Assembly (NCBI GenBank): GCA_034620365.1
Contig: JAQGEQ010000179.1
Span: 806,001-870,000, forward strand
Length of the DNA: 64,000 bases
Source: Pegea sp. RAD2-039
Lineage: Eukaryota > Chordata > Thaliacea > Salpida > Salpidae
Direction of reading: 5' to 3'
Shown here: one piece after another, positions 35,101-49,375 of the stretch
Layout: the number at the start of each line of letters is the position of its first letter
How positions within the stretch are numbered: the first letter of the stretch is position 1
The notes under the pieces: model-generated
What the model was told of the DNA's origin: nothing
Database searches by the model: none
The model's input: the letters and a program-made list of their open reading frames with translations, nothing else
Position numbers and translations under genes: made by a program

Positions 35101-35229
35101 AGTTGCTACTCAGCCACGCGCAATTTTTCTTTTAAATTACGTCATCGCGTCTAAACTGCTCCTGTTGCCATGACAGTGATAACGGCTGCGGATTATCAAC
35201 CAATAAGAAAGGAGTATTTCAGCAGTAAG
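32142..35229. other. Divergent intergenic region, TFAM to alpha-tubulin
   Basis: Mostly AT-rich. Two patches stand out by higher GC: 33875-34010, opening with a perfect TGACGTCA at 33875-33882, and 35040-35229, with CACGTG at 35069-35074, TTACGTCA at 35137-35144 and CCAAT near 35199. The second is the alpha-tubulin promoter; the first may be an upstream element. No coding sequence was found; short frames in this stretch lack family features. Confidence 0.5.
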
Positions 35230-35237
35230 TATATAAG
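35230..35237 (+). promoter_or_regulatory. TATA box of alpha-tubulin
   Basis: TATATAAG about 150 bp before the initiator ATG, with a CCAAT sequence about 30 bp upstream and a GC-rich segment just downstream. A start of transcription near 35260 would be expected. Confidence 0.65.
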
Positions 35238-35378
35238 TGGTAGGGCGCGTCCGCCAGTTTATTCTCGCCTTCTACAAGAAGCTAGTGGCAACTTAATAGT
35301 CATCTCGTTTCCAATTGCGAACAATTCCAATTTTTTATTCCATTTTTTTCACCGTGAAAAACCTTAAAACAATTTAAA

Positions 35379-37136
<1,758 letters not shown>

Positions 37137-39394
37137 AACTTTAAAATCTGTGATCTATCCTGTTCTTCTTGCATGGTGTCTTGATTGCAATGTAATGGAG
37201 AAATAAATGTTTTGAAATCAAATATTTTGAGTTTAATCATTTAAGCACAGCCTTATGTAGATCCTTTTCATAAATAGAAAAGATGCAAATGATAATTTAA
37301 AAAGTTAAACAGAGAAATGATAATAATAACAGATTCACATCAAAATAAAAACTTTCGGCTGATGAATTATATCTTGCTTTTATCTTCACAATAGATGAAG
37401 AATTTTTATCAATTAGAAGAACTTTAGGATCATCTTTAATAGCTATAAAAGTTATAGTATAAAATAGTTTTCTTAAAATGTTAGTTACAAACTTACAAAA
37501 CGATCAATACATACAATAGCAGTTGAGTACATTATAAGACAAACTACAACAACAATAAATTATTCATAAGGTTAAGGACAAGTAAAAATAATTTCAAAAA
37601 TATATATAAGAGCAAGAGTATTGTCTAAGCAGAATTATTAATTACTGTTTTTAAGAAATTTTCAATAGAGCAAATAAGATATTTTAGGAAAAGAAGTTTG
37701 TAAAATAAAAATAAAAGATTATTTATTGTGACATGAAATCAACCACGTTAACAGTGAAGTATAAAATTGTGTTTCCTTATTTAATACGTTTATACAAAAC
37801 CTTGCATCGTTGAATGCAAATTTATTTAACTAGTTTTTCAGCTCTTTTGGTCTTAAGCTTTGCAACAGCTTATGTTTGCCTATTACCTATTATTTAAACT
37901 CATTTAAGATTGTTTTCTTTCTTATTTCCACATTAATGGGTTTACTCATAGTACTCTTCCATTTATGGGTCTTCTGAAGGTGAATTATTGAGGATTTAAT
38001 CAGGGTTTGATTTGAACTTAAATTAGTTCATCAAGTAGTATGTGGTTAGCGATGAATTTAAGTTAGTTATACTTAAAGGGTTCTTCTAAAATCTTTTTTC
38101 ATAACAGATTTTAAACTCAGTTTAAGCTTAAAGTTGAGTTTCAAGATTTCAAATACATAGAGTAAAAATGGAAAAATTTTTTTTAGTAAAGACACTGGCT
38201 TTTAATCAGAAATATTTAGAGCACCCCACTAGAAAATCTGTATGACTTTATATATTAATTATAAACCTCCATATATCACTTTGTCGGTAGCTCATTTGCT
38301 GTAATAATTAGTATCATGTTAAAAGTAATAGTGTCATCAAAGCCCTAAATCAATCCCCGAAAAGTTTGTTTACTAGATAAGATTGATATTTGCTACAACT
38401 CTTAAAAGAAGTCTTTCTTTCAATTGCACTAATGTCATTGAATAATATAGTTTTAAAATGGTTCTTTAAGAACTAAGTTATTATCAGTTAACTTGTAAAC
38501 TCTTTCTTTTCTCACATTTCTTCAAAAACAGGAACAAGTATATTACATGTCTTCCGAATTTGTAAAAGATTGTAGTTAAACTTTTTGTAATGAAAATGAC
38601 TCTCTATATAGAACTTTGTTCAAATAAATAAGGCGACTAAAACACAATGATAAATATGTTAACAATGCTCACTATCTACCAACAAGTCTATGGCCGAATT
38701 ACAGTAGTTTGCACCATATTTATATTCAACACATTTACGTCAGCAGTGAAATACTTTACTACTTTACATTTTAAATATATTACACTTTTTGACCTGCTTT
38801 AGTAACTCAGCAAGGATTCCACAAACTCTAGTTGCTCAACTACATTTTACATAGTTAATGTCAAAGTTTGTAGACAGCGAGATAGTTATTAATTGTTTAA
38901 AGTTTTCATGAAAAGTTATACTTAAAAGTGTTCGATGACTTTGCGCTTAAAATTTCGATTTTCTGAACTTTGACTACTAAACCTTTGAACAGCGCTCGTT
39001 GACGTTTGTTAAAATTTAATAGAATTCACTCCTTTCATATTTTTGAAAATATTCGAAGCAGTTGAAATTTCTTTATGTTAAAATAATTAAACACCTTAAA
39101 TGGCAAACTTTCACTCTTAAAATACTTATCAAGATTTGTTTTTGTATTTAGTATACTTTTTTCAATATATCATTAAATAAAACATTTATTTTATGAATTC
39201 ACAAACTCAACAGAAAGCAAAAATAAATAAATAATTTCATGAAAATAAGTTTGAAAGCTTAAGAGATATTCAATAAAATATTGAAAGAAAAATTCAAGAT
39301 ATATCTTTGAAAATATCTCAAGACAGTTATGAAATTGTTTTCTGCTTTTAGCAGTTACTAACAAATGGTATAACTTTGTAACTAATTATTTCGT
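37137..39394. other. Intergenic between alpha-tubulin and the astacin gene
   Basis: About 2.2 kb of AT-rich DNA with no supported gene or repeat. Genes on both sides converge here. Confidence 0.45.
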
Positions 39395-42300
39395 TTAAGG
39401 TCTGAAACTAGAGGTTCGATTCACATAATTAGGTTGAGAAAAACTGGTGCTACATCTGTTAGTGAAAGGAATTTCTTCAGTAGGAGACTCTACCTCAGGA
39501 TGAACTATTACCTGAGAATCACTGAAACAAAAAAAAATCGATTTTTTCATTGAACAAAGTGCTTGAAATTGTAGAGAAAATAATAAATGAAGTCTTTAAA
39601 TTTTTAGTCGGAATAATAAATTATAATGGTGTTAATTTCATTATATTAAAAAAATGATTTGGTTAATATCTGCTTATGTATTTATTAAGTTTAATTATTT
39701 ATTCTTCTTTCAAAGTCAAATATTATTTAGTGACATTTATTTTTAGTGAAGAATACTCATTCGAAAAGAAAACACCAACATTTTTCTAATCATGATTTCT
39801 AAATAGATTTATTCTTGAAAAAATATTTTCAAATATTTATTGTGAAATAACTAGCAAATATTTAAAAACCGTTAAAAAAAAAAAACTTTTAAAAGTATTA
39901 ATTAATCATAGTTATAAGAGTTATTTTCACAAAAATCTATTTCCATTTGATTTATAATTTATACTAAAACTTAAAATTCTCAATAATAAATAATTTGTAT
40001 TAAACTGAAAAATAACTTTTCTAACATCCATAAGAAGTACAAATTTATCTTTCACTAGTTTTACTTTGTTAGATAGAAAGCTCAGAAAAAGATGCTTACT
40101 CCTTTGAACGACTTTTTTTTACTGCAATTAGTGTGAGAAGAACTACAAAAACCAATCCACCAAATGCAGAGGCTCCAATTATTTTAAAAATAACATCCTC
40201 AGATATTTCTAAAACATATACTTGAGTTTAATGCTGTATGTAATAATGGCGAGGCTAGCAAGCTTAAAAAGTGTTATATTTAGTTTACAGTGTAAGGTTT
40301 CCACGAATCATCATTGCTTGTTAAGCTTTAAAATGTTTTTGCTTATTACATTTGTACTAAAAGTACATCTAAAAAAGCTGAATGTTAGTATTTTTACTAT
40401 TTCTATTATATTTGTATATTTTTTGGAAATAAGTATTTGTTGAAATTTGAAATTTTTAATAAGAAGTATTAAGTTTTGAACTGAAGATGTTTTAACGAAT
40501 ATATTAGCTAAAGCTTAGTTTTCATGTTAGAATATTTCAATAATTTCAAGTATTATTTCTTAGTAAAATTTTACTTATATTTCTCATGTATAGTTATGGT
40601 AACCAATAGTGCAGATATTAGGCTTTAAAAAACTTATTTAGAGTGTTAATTTGTTAAATGAGTTTTCAAAAAAAACATTTTAAAGTAATTAAACTTTATT
40701 CAAAAGTATGACACAATTTTCACATTAAAGCTTTATAAAACAAAAAATGTCACTTAGCGTCGAGATAAAAGAAAGAAAATAGAAAAAATAGTAATAAAAA
40801 GCCTTATAAAGAAAACAATTAGTTGTTTGGTTTGATTACGGTTAATGACATTTCATTCCAATTAAGTAGCATTAGAAGTTTATTTTTTTCTACCAAAATC
40901 TGCTAAAGAGAAAAGCAAAAAATTGTGATATACTTTTAAAAGTTAACGAGATAGTTGTTGTAAGTACATCCTCAGTAGTTGAGGTTTCTGAAACAAGAAG
41001 CAATTACCTTTATGAATATAGAATAACTTTTGTTTTAATATTTACTAATAAAGCATAAAATGCAACCAATTATGTAAATTTTTGCCTAAACCAATTGAGA
41101 TCTTTGTGTGATAAAAAAATAAGATTTTTAACCAAATCAATTTACTTTAGGAAACAGAGAAATACGATTTGGTTGCATGGTTTGAAAATCTTATAAAGTT
41201 AATGATTATCATGACAAAATAAGAAAACTTTTAAAGATAAGTTCAAGAATATAAATCAAGTATGCTTCCTTTTTTTTATTATATTAAACTTATTAAAAGT
41301 ATATGTTAAAAAATATAGAAATTCACCTGAATTAGTTTGGTATGTGGTTTGGGTCTCGCCCTGAGATGTAAGTTTTGTTGTTGTCCCACTCAAGTTTATA
41401 ACATTCAGTTTACTTGAAGTTGAAAGTTTTGTAGTTTTTTTAGTTGTTAAAGTTGTTTCTTCTTTAGTTATTGTAGTACTTGGGGGTTCACTTCCTATTG
41501 TTGTTGGTTTGATTGTTTTTAGATTTGATGTAGTGCTTGATGATATGGTTGTAATTGCCAATCTTGTGGTTTTGGGTTTGGTTGTTGAAGGTTTGAAGTT
41601 AGTTGCCATGGTCGTTGCCAATACTAATTCTTCAAATGTTGACACTTATAAGCAAATATAATATTGACAAGTCAATTTTAAACTAAAATTGTTGAAGCTA
41701 CTTATTTTCAAATGAAGGTATTTTTCTCTAAATAAAGATATTACTTATAAACTTCAAACTAAGAAACAAATAGATTTATAAACTCTTTAGTTGGTCATAA
41801 ATTAATAAAAAATTATCAACCTGTTACTAGATGTTCAAGTCTGCATGTTCTACAGCATAAGTCAACCATTGAAGCCGTATTTGTTTCACAAAGACCTGTA
41901 CGAGAGTAAATACTACAAGACGCAGCAGAGTCTTTACAAAGAGGGTTTTCAGTTGTAGTGGTGAAAGTTGCTGTAGCTAAATATTCTGTACAAGTTGCAC
42001 AACATTGTCGATTCATAAAAACAGGGTTTGAAATGCATTGTCCACTTTCTTTCCAATAGTGACACGAAAATACACTGGATACGTCTTCACATCCCTTACC
42101 AAGGTCTTCAGAACCACCACTACCAGTGATAATTGGACTACATTCATACATTGCATTGATTCGAGTCACATCTCTTTTTGAAAATCCATCTCTCTGTCAA
42201 ATCATAATAAACTTATTTATAAATATTTAAAAGAACTATAAAAAATAGACATATCATATTTTGTGTTAATTAAAATAATTTTTATCAAATCAAGGTTCCA

Positions 42301-43591
42301 TTCAAATAATTGAATTACAATTTCAAAGAAAAATATTTCTTGGATTTCTTTTACTGCAACAAAAGCATTATGTTTGTGAAAGTCATGGATAAATAAGGTA
42401 TTGTAAAATTAATCTAATTCAATCAAAAGTTATTTGATTAATTACTTGCACGTTAAGTATCTCTCCATCTAGGCTTGTCATTGTAGGTTGACCATTCTTA
42501 CTTAAATGGTAGCTGCTGTAATGCATAATAGACCAAGTGTCATAAAAAGCATCAGGAACATTTGAAAGATCTTCAGAATATTTATCAAAGTTGTAGACAT
42601 CACCTGAAAGCATTTGATAATTACTTATTTAACTCCGTTCAATGTGACGTCACTAACTAGGAGCGATGTTCTCTGTTTTGATGATGACGTGATCATCACG
42701 ATCCGGCCGAGAGTGTTCATGAAAGAATCCCAGAGCGTGCATAATTTCATGAATAATAGTTCCTTTGGTCCAACAGCTTTCAGCTAAAGATATCTGAAAA
42801 GTTGAAGATCATTTCATGCCTAATCAGTAATTGGTAAATTGGATTTACTCTTGTAACTGATGCTGCTGCTCCTACAGGAGAGCTACAAACAGTTCCTTCG
42901 TAAAAGTTGATATATTTGGACTCGGAGCTTCTTGGTATCAATTTGATGCATGTATTAGAATCAAAATCTTCAATTGCTTCATCAAGTTTTTCTTTAAACT
43001 TTGAATCTTTAAAGTTTAAAGTTTTTTGTTGTAGAATTAATTTTATTCTATTAGTTTTTCCATTGGAACTTTAACTCAAACCTGAAAGTTTAAAAACTCA
43101 TGACTAAATTTACGATTTGTGACATTTAGTTAAATCAACAGTTGATTCAGCACAAGACGAATCGGCCATTTCTAGAAGTTTAACGTCATTTACCTGTAAT
43201 GTCATTCTCATATGGAATTCTGTAGTTTCCATCTTGTGGGTAGAAGTCAAACTTGATGCTATTTAGTTCTCGTTTAGTTCGATTTAAAGTAAGTGAAGTG
43301 TTATCTTGTTTTAAGTTTTCTTTTGTTAAATTGGGAATTACCTTACATTCCACCTTACCTAAAATTATATATTACATTTTTACACAATTTCAGAAAATTA
43401 TGCAATCTACTTCAGGCACAGATTTGAAAAAAATTGTAATAATCTGTTTGAAGTTTGATTTCTGATTTAAACTAAAGAAGACATTTAAGTAATTGATTGT
43501 TATAAATGAAATTAAACTAAAACTAACCTTGAATATAAAAGTGAATCACAAGGACAAAAATGAATTTTCTTGCTAATGACAAAGTTCTCAT
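39395..43591 (-). CDS. Membrane-anchored astacin metalloprotease with two ShKT domains
   Basis: Ten exons in coding order: 43591-43528, 43358-43194, 43006-42849, 42793-42658, 42603-42446, 42193-41821, 41644-41327, 40987-40934, 40208-40100, 39521-39395; all joins are in phase and give 553 residues. Order: signal peptide ([11 protein letters not shown]); a short propeptide with one Cys and a furin-type RTKR site; the astacin domain with zinc site [12 protein letters not shown] and the Met-turn SIMHYSSY; two ShKT domains in exon 6 (six cysteines each, ending CCATC and CCRTC); a Thr/Ser-rich stalk of about 120 residues; a transmembrane segment ([14 protein letters not shown]); and a cytoplasmic tail of about 50 residues. 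Astacins cleave extracellular proteins. The acceptor of exon 3 was chosen by phase and has a weak pyrimidine tract. Paralogue identity is unknown. Confidence 0.85.
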
Positions 43592-43698
43592 TTTAATATA
43601 TTTTAATTTGTTTTATAAACAATCAAGTGACAAAGTTCTTACATTTAATATATTTTAATTTGTTTTATAAACAATCAAGTGAAAAATATCTTACATTT
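43578..43698. repeat. Tandem duplication of about 51 bp at the astacin start
   Basis: 43578-43628 and 43629-43680 are near-identical, and 43681-43698 is a degenerate partial third copy. The first copy includes the astacin start codon; the second copy has TTACATT in place of CTCATTT and so lacks the ATG. Confidence 0.85.
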
Positions 43699-45302
43699 GA
43701 ACTATCAAAAATTAAGAATAATAGTTTAATTACTAGAATATTTACTTAAGATGGCGTATACAAAAGCTCTATTGTCTGAAACGTATTTTAAAACTTAGAA
43801 CACATTATTGTAAAACCATTTTGATGGTGGACAAATAAAAAATTACGCAAGTCACAGTTTACAAAGATAACATATGACAAATTGTTTTGTCTTGTAGCCA
43901 CCCCCAGCGAAGTAATGACGAATTAAATCAAGATATCTTAGTAAGGGTTATTTTCTCACTTATTTGAAGAAAACAAATTTGTGAGTTGAAAACAAATGTT
44001 GATTTGGTGGATAGTTTTCAGATATTTAAACTAATACTGATACTTTGTTTTTCAAATTTTACGGTTTTGATTAATTTTAGTAAATTTTATAACATTTAAT
44101 TTAACTTACATTTTATTCAATAAATAGATATAGGATGTTTCAGTATTTTAACAAAACGTAGAAACTTTTTCTTGTTTAAATTACATTAGTTTTTAAAGTT
44201 AAATATTTCTGAAAAAATCCTAAATTGCGTACTAAAAAGTAATATCTGTCTATTTTATTTCTTAATTATAACTTACTTATTGAAAATCTCTCGCTTTTAA
44301 ATGTACAAATAATAAGAATGCAATAAAAATAACACAACAACACTTGTAGCTGCCTATCTAAATTTCAACTTAAAACTTTTTTAGCTTTTAATCTATTTTT
44401 CAAATGTAAAAAGATTGTTTCTAACACGAATAAAATATTTTAAAATCATCTACCCGTGTCAATATTTCTCCTTAGTACAAAACAGTTAGAGTTCTAATTA
44501 CGGGGAAGCTTATAAATAACAAATAAAAAGAATAATTAAAAATAAAATAATTCGTATATTAAGAATAAATTTTAATCAAGTATAAAAGTTTACAACAAAA
44601 CAGTTTTTACGTATTTTTTGTACATATTTATGATCAAATAGCTCTTTATATTTTTTATCAGTTGTACATTTCTCTAAATTTAATCAAAACTGTAGACACT
44701 TTTAAATATTTACTCTCATAACGCTTTCAATGTCTTAATAGTTAGTTCTTCCAAAAGAAAGTGTAAAATGTCATTGTGGTTCTGACTTTTGTTTCATAGT
44801 TGGTCACGTCATCAGAGAAATCTTTTATTTGTTATAAACTCTTTTGAACTAAATTTAGAAATTGTTAAATCTTTTATATTTGCAACAATTCAGCAAAGAT
44901 ATTCAACTTTAGGTTAACATGACAGAAGTTGTTTAAGATACATTTTTTCGTTATCAAAATTAAAATTTTAAAAGTTTTAAACGTTACTTATAATTTTCTA
45001 CAGGTGATTTATCATTTATTTGTGGTTTAAACCCAAAATATTTTCTTCCCTAACAGTATTTGCATACAACTAAAGATTGAAGATAGCAGTTTTAAAATCT
45101 TTAAATTTCACAAACAAGATTTATAAAAACCTGAAGATATATTTGTAATTTGTAACTAATTTGTAATTAATCTTTACTTTACTCAACTTCTCCATCATCT
45201 GTAAATATCAAACTGAGTCTTATTTTTTCGTAAGTCTTGGTTATTTTAAAGTTATAAACTCCGCAATAGAGTTATCAGGATCAAGCCCGAAAAATTAAAA
45301 CT
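43699..45302. other. Intergenic, 5' of astacin
   Basis: AT-rich, no gene recognised. Confidence 0.45.
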
Positions 45303-45512
45303 ACATATTTATGTTTTAAGCTAATTTGTTGACGATTACTTTTAAAAGTAAACTAATAATTTGACTCCACTACAAAATTAAAACTATAAAAACTAATAAT
45401 AATTTATTATATGATTTGCTAAGTTATAAGATTCAAGTTTCAGCTGTAACTAGAAATTTAAAAGCGTTTATTTGAAATCAAACAAAAGTTTCAAGCTAAA
45501 AAAACTTTTAGT
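45303..45512 (+). repeat. Dispersed repeat of about 205 bp, copy 2
   Basis: Second copy of the block at 15347-15552, same orientation. It lies about 60 bp beyond the end of a gypsy-like gag fragment, but copy 1 has no such neighbour, so the two are probably unrelated. Confidence 0.75.
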
Positions 45513-45569
45513 ATAATTTGTTTTTAATTAAATATAAATTTTTTGCATTTGAAATTCAATAACTATAAA

Positions 45570-46065
45570 TAGATCTTATTTAGAGGTTAACGAAAATAAT
45601 ATGAGAACTTTAAATTGATCAAAGTGCCATAGACGAAAATCTTTTATAGATTGACTTTGCTTCTGCTTCTTAGTAGATAACGCGCAAAAAAATTGATTTG
45701 GTTCCTTTACATATAACCGGTCCAGCGCCGCTTCAGCTTCTACATAAGTCTGACAGCTCTCAAAGCACTGGTCAACATCCTTGGTTGTGTTGTTAACAAG
45801 CCTTGCCAATTTTCTCTTGTCTGTCCAATTCCACCCACACTCTTCCATGTAGTTGGTAATAGTTTTCTTCCAGTAACGTGATTTGCAAGATGCCGACGGA
45901 CTATTTGGTTCTAGAGAAAAGACTTTAGACAGTGTGTCCATTTATTTATATTAAAAAAGTTTGTTACAGTAAAAAGCCAAATATACTTACTCGAATAGAA
46001 TGAACAATCCATAATAGGTATGGCAAAAAGAAACTATCTTAACCGTTGCTAAGCTTTAACTATTT
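45570..46065 (-). mobile_element. Ty3/gypsy-like gag fragment
   Basis: Reverse complement matches 8140-8590 of the copy between IL-17-like C and D, including the leader (GTTAAAGCTTAGCAACGGTT) and the start of gag. An open frame of 121 codons (45941-45576) is kept here, in better shape than at 8195. The element is cut off downstream. Not functional. Confidence 0.75.
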
Positions 46066-46319
46066 AAAAATGTAATCGTAGTTCAATTGTTAAATAGTGT
46101 GAGGATTGGAATAATTGCACGAAAAATTCATACTTAAATCTTCAAAAAAAGTAAAACACCAAAACTAACAGATGTAACTTTAAGGAAGATGATTACAGAA
46201 TTTAAAGATCAAAATTATTGGATGACAAAGCTATGATTAAATAAAACATAAAATACTTTGTTGGTTGAGTTTTCAATTTTTTCAAGAATTTCAACGGGTA
46301 AATGGTTGATAGTAAGTGA

Positions 46320-47085
46320 ATAAAACTTCCAAAAAAACTGTTTAAAAATAATGGCCATGCTGGTTGTGTCCGAGAGGTGTTGTCAAAAGCAAGACACAAT
46401 GAAATGCAAAAGAACTAGAAAAATTTTGTGAATTCTTCTTGGTATCTATCCCTTAGTTATTTGCGAAGTGTAGAGCGCCATTTAAAGCGATCTGATGCAA
46501 TATCTTTCCATATTCTGGTTTCGATGTTAACTGATTTCGTATCGCGCCTGCATGTATCTTTAAAACGGAGAGATGTTACATTTGTTTTTGAGAACTCTCC
46601 ACACAACAGATCTCTTGGGATACATCCACCATCTATCCGGCTTATGTGACGGAAGCAGTAAAACCTATACTGACTTACCATGCTATACATTGTTGCCAGG
46701 TCAGTGCACCTCAGAACTTCCTCGTTTGAGATCTCTTGCTGTCACCTTATGCGTAGGGTACGACGAAGACAACGAAAATGAGAGGTGTTAAGGTAAAGTC
46801 TAAGTACAATAGCGTACTGCAGACAAAGACTCTATAGATTGCAAACTTAGTTTTCATGGATAGCTTTGGATTCTCCCATTCCCTGAAGATAAATCGTACA
46901 AATGTACCCGATGCTTTACCGATTCGGCTGTTAATCTCAGCTTGTATTGATGCTGATGATATTATTTTTGAGCTGAGATAAATAAAATATCTACAGCCTC
47001 AACGACACAGCCATGTATGTTGATTGACTGTGGAACGTTAATACCTTGGCTAAAAACTTTTCTTTCTTTTAGGTTAATTTTCATT
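46320..47085 (-). mobile_element. LINE-A relic, 3' half of reverse transcriptase ORF
   Basis: On the - strand: stretches like ISASIQAEINSRIGKASG, then RFYCFRHISRIDGGCIPRD, KDTCRRDTKSVNI and DIASDRFKWRSTL. These follow the usual end of endonuclease/reverse-transcriptase LINE proteins (RLRWLGH-type block, W-x-x-A-x-DR-x-x-WR). Stops and frameshifts are present. Related copies: 58375-59600 (-) and the short tail at 14125. Confidence 0.7.
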
Positions 47086-47949
47086 TCAAATTATTTTTAA
47101 ACTGACTTTCGGCACATTATTGGTTGGGTTTTAGATGTATACAATTTCCACAGTTAAATACTTGATGATAAGTGTATAAAACTACCAAAAATATTTTAAT
47201 ATAAAAATATAAAACAGAAAAGATGATTTTACAACTTGACTGAAAGTAGATTCGTGTAATAAAATTATCTTAATTAATCTAAAAAATATTTGATATGAAC
47301 ATAAGCAATATTTATGCATTAAAAGTAATAAAAATCTTATCTATAGAAAAGCTTACATGGGTCCATTGAAGAAGCGGGCTCTTCAGCATCTCAGGTCACC
47401 AAGCTCAGTATTTGTCTGTAAATAAAGCCCTCTATGCTTGGATTTGTTGGTAGAGGAGTTTCTACAAGTCAAGGTGGTAATTCCATTTAAGTGATCTCTA
47501 GTTTACCTTTTAATTTTTGCTAGCTGAAAACTCGTAAGTAAAAATTAGGACTTGATTTAAATAAGAAATTCATTTTACATCCTAAAGTTTCAGAAATCCG
47601 GTCATTTCTTTAATCTAAATAATTTCTAATCGCTAAAATAAATTTGGAACTTTTATCAATATCTGAAAATTGACAAGAAGCGTTTTGACTCCAAACAAGA
47701 GTCCGAAAAACATCAATTTCAAAAATTCAGAAAAAATTTCACAAACCTTTTTGAAAAAGTTAATTTGAAAATGAGAAACTTCAGTATGACGTCATGGTCG
47801 ACAAATGACGTCATTTGATCAAGAATATTCAAATTCAAAATTCAAAGAAAGAAAAATTTAAAATCGTACTTTAGGAACAAAAACTGTAAATTGTCCAATA
47901 AACCATTAAATTGAAGTTAATAAGTGGCACGATTATAGAAAAAATGTAA
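47086..47949. other. Intergenic between two LINE relics
   Basis: Two perfect TGACGTCA sites at 47787-47794 and 47806-47813. The segment 47340-47500 has higher GC and a stretch (GAGGAGTTTCTACAAGTCAA) with a diverged echo at 51609-51630, suggesting an unclassified repeat. No gene recognised. Confidence 0.4.
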
Positions 47950-49375
47950 ATTGGTGACAGCGGCTCATCACATAATTTTTATGAGTTTGTTAAATCAAAA
48001 TTAAATTCTCGCTTATCTACTCTACTCCTTATTGATGAAAATAAAGATTTGTATCTCAGTGATCTTTAAAAAGCTGACTTTGACTTTCAAAACACCTTCA
48101 GCAGAGAAATCGGATTCCGCAAATATTTCTACAGCAAGCAAATCAAATCTTATGGATAGTTTTGTAATAACTAATCTTGAAAATTGTACTGCCCCTCACA
48201 TTATTATATGATGGTGCATTACATGTCTTTAGTTTTTTATAAACCTCTAGTTATGTATCTTCCCAATAGAAAAGTCCCATCATTATTCCAGTCTATTAAA
48301 AAGGAGATAGATACGCCACTAAGCTTTTCTCTCAATGGTAACTTCTGTCAAATCTTCAAATCAATTATTTTGCAAACCAACTGTAACTCATCCTCTCCAG
48401 AAAACTTGCTATTTAAATATCAATTTGTATTCTTTCCACAAAGATCTTACGGCAATCAGCTGTTGCCCTACTCCACTTGTGGCTATGTTCCCCAAGGTAA
48501 CATTATTGGTCCCTTTTTTCAATATTCATATCAATGACATTACAAAATGTTCTTTATCACTAAATAGTTGTGTAAATTTGATGATTTTTGCCGACGGTGT
48601 CAAACTTTTTAGGACTAGGTCAATTACTCTTAAATCACCTTTGAAGTCTACTAACCTACGGATTTAATCCAGAAAACTCAAGCTAGCTACAGACTAATGT
48701 TTCTATCAGTAAATAAATAAACTTTTGTGCTTTAACCCAGAATTATCTAATTTTTATCTAAACACCATTGCCAGGTCATTAAAAACTTTAAAATCGCCAT
48801 CCCTTACAATTTAAAATCGATTCACCGCGTAAATTACTTGCTTATTATTGATTAATCAACTTTAAACCAAATTCTGACACCTTTTAAAACCAGAAATATT
48901 TGGACACTGTAACAACGTTTCACCTCATAAATCCGTCCTAATTTAAAGTTCAACTCTTCTGTGTGGAGTCATCATATTGAAAAGCTTGAATTTGTTGGAA
49001 AACATGTACTAGGAAAGCTTCTCTTATATGTGGCATACCTTTTCTTCATACAAACTCTTCCTCTATTTACTTAATATCAAGCTCTTGCAATATCAACGTC
49101 TTTCCTTCAACCTCGTACTACTATTTAAAATTATTAATGCTTTCTGTTATCTTAACTTGAGTGACTAAAGTGATGAGTAATTCTGTTAATTACTACATAA
49201 TTTGTATTCTTTACTTGTATTTACTTTAAGGGTTTGTATTTTTTATATATTATTATGTTAAGTTGTAATACTTAAGACCTTTTCATTATCTTACAGTAGT
49301 CATATTGTTTTGTACTAGCTATAAAAGCTATCTATTGTATCATCTGCAGCTATGTGTTGAATAAAATAAATAAAC
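47950..49375 (+). mobile_element. LINE-B relic with reverse transcriptase and 3' tail
   Basis: The + strand keeps the RT motifs VPQGNIIGPFF and, in the next frame, INDITK and LMIFADGVKLFR, where the usual (F/Y)ADD is ADG. Frames are broken between these motifs. The element ends in an untranslated tail with AATAAAATAAATAAAC at about 49361-49376; a matching tail lies at 5520-5640. Jockey/CR1-like by motif; not active. Confidence 0.7.
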
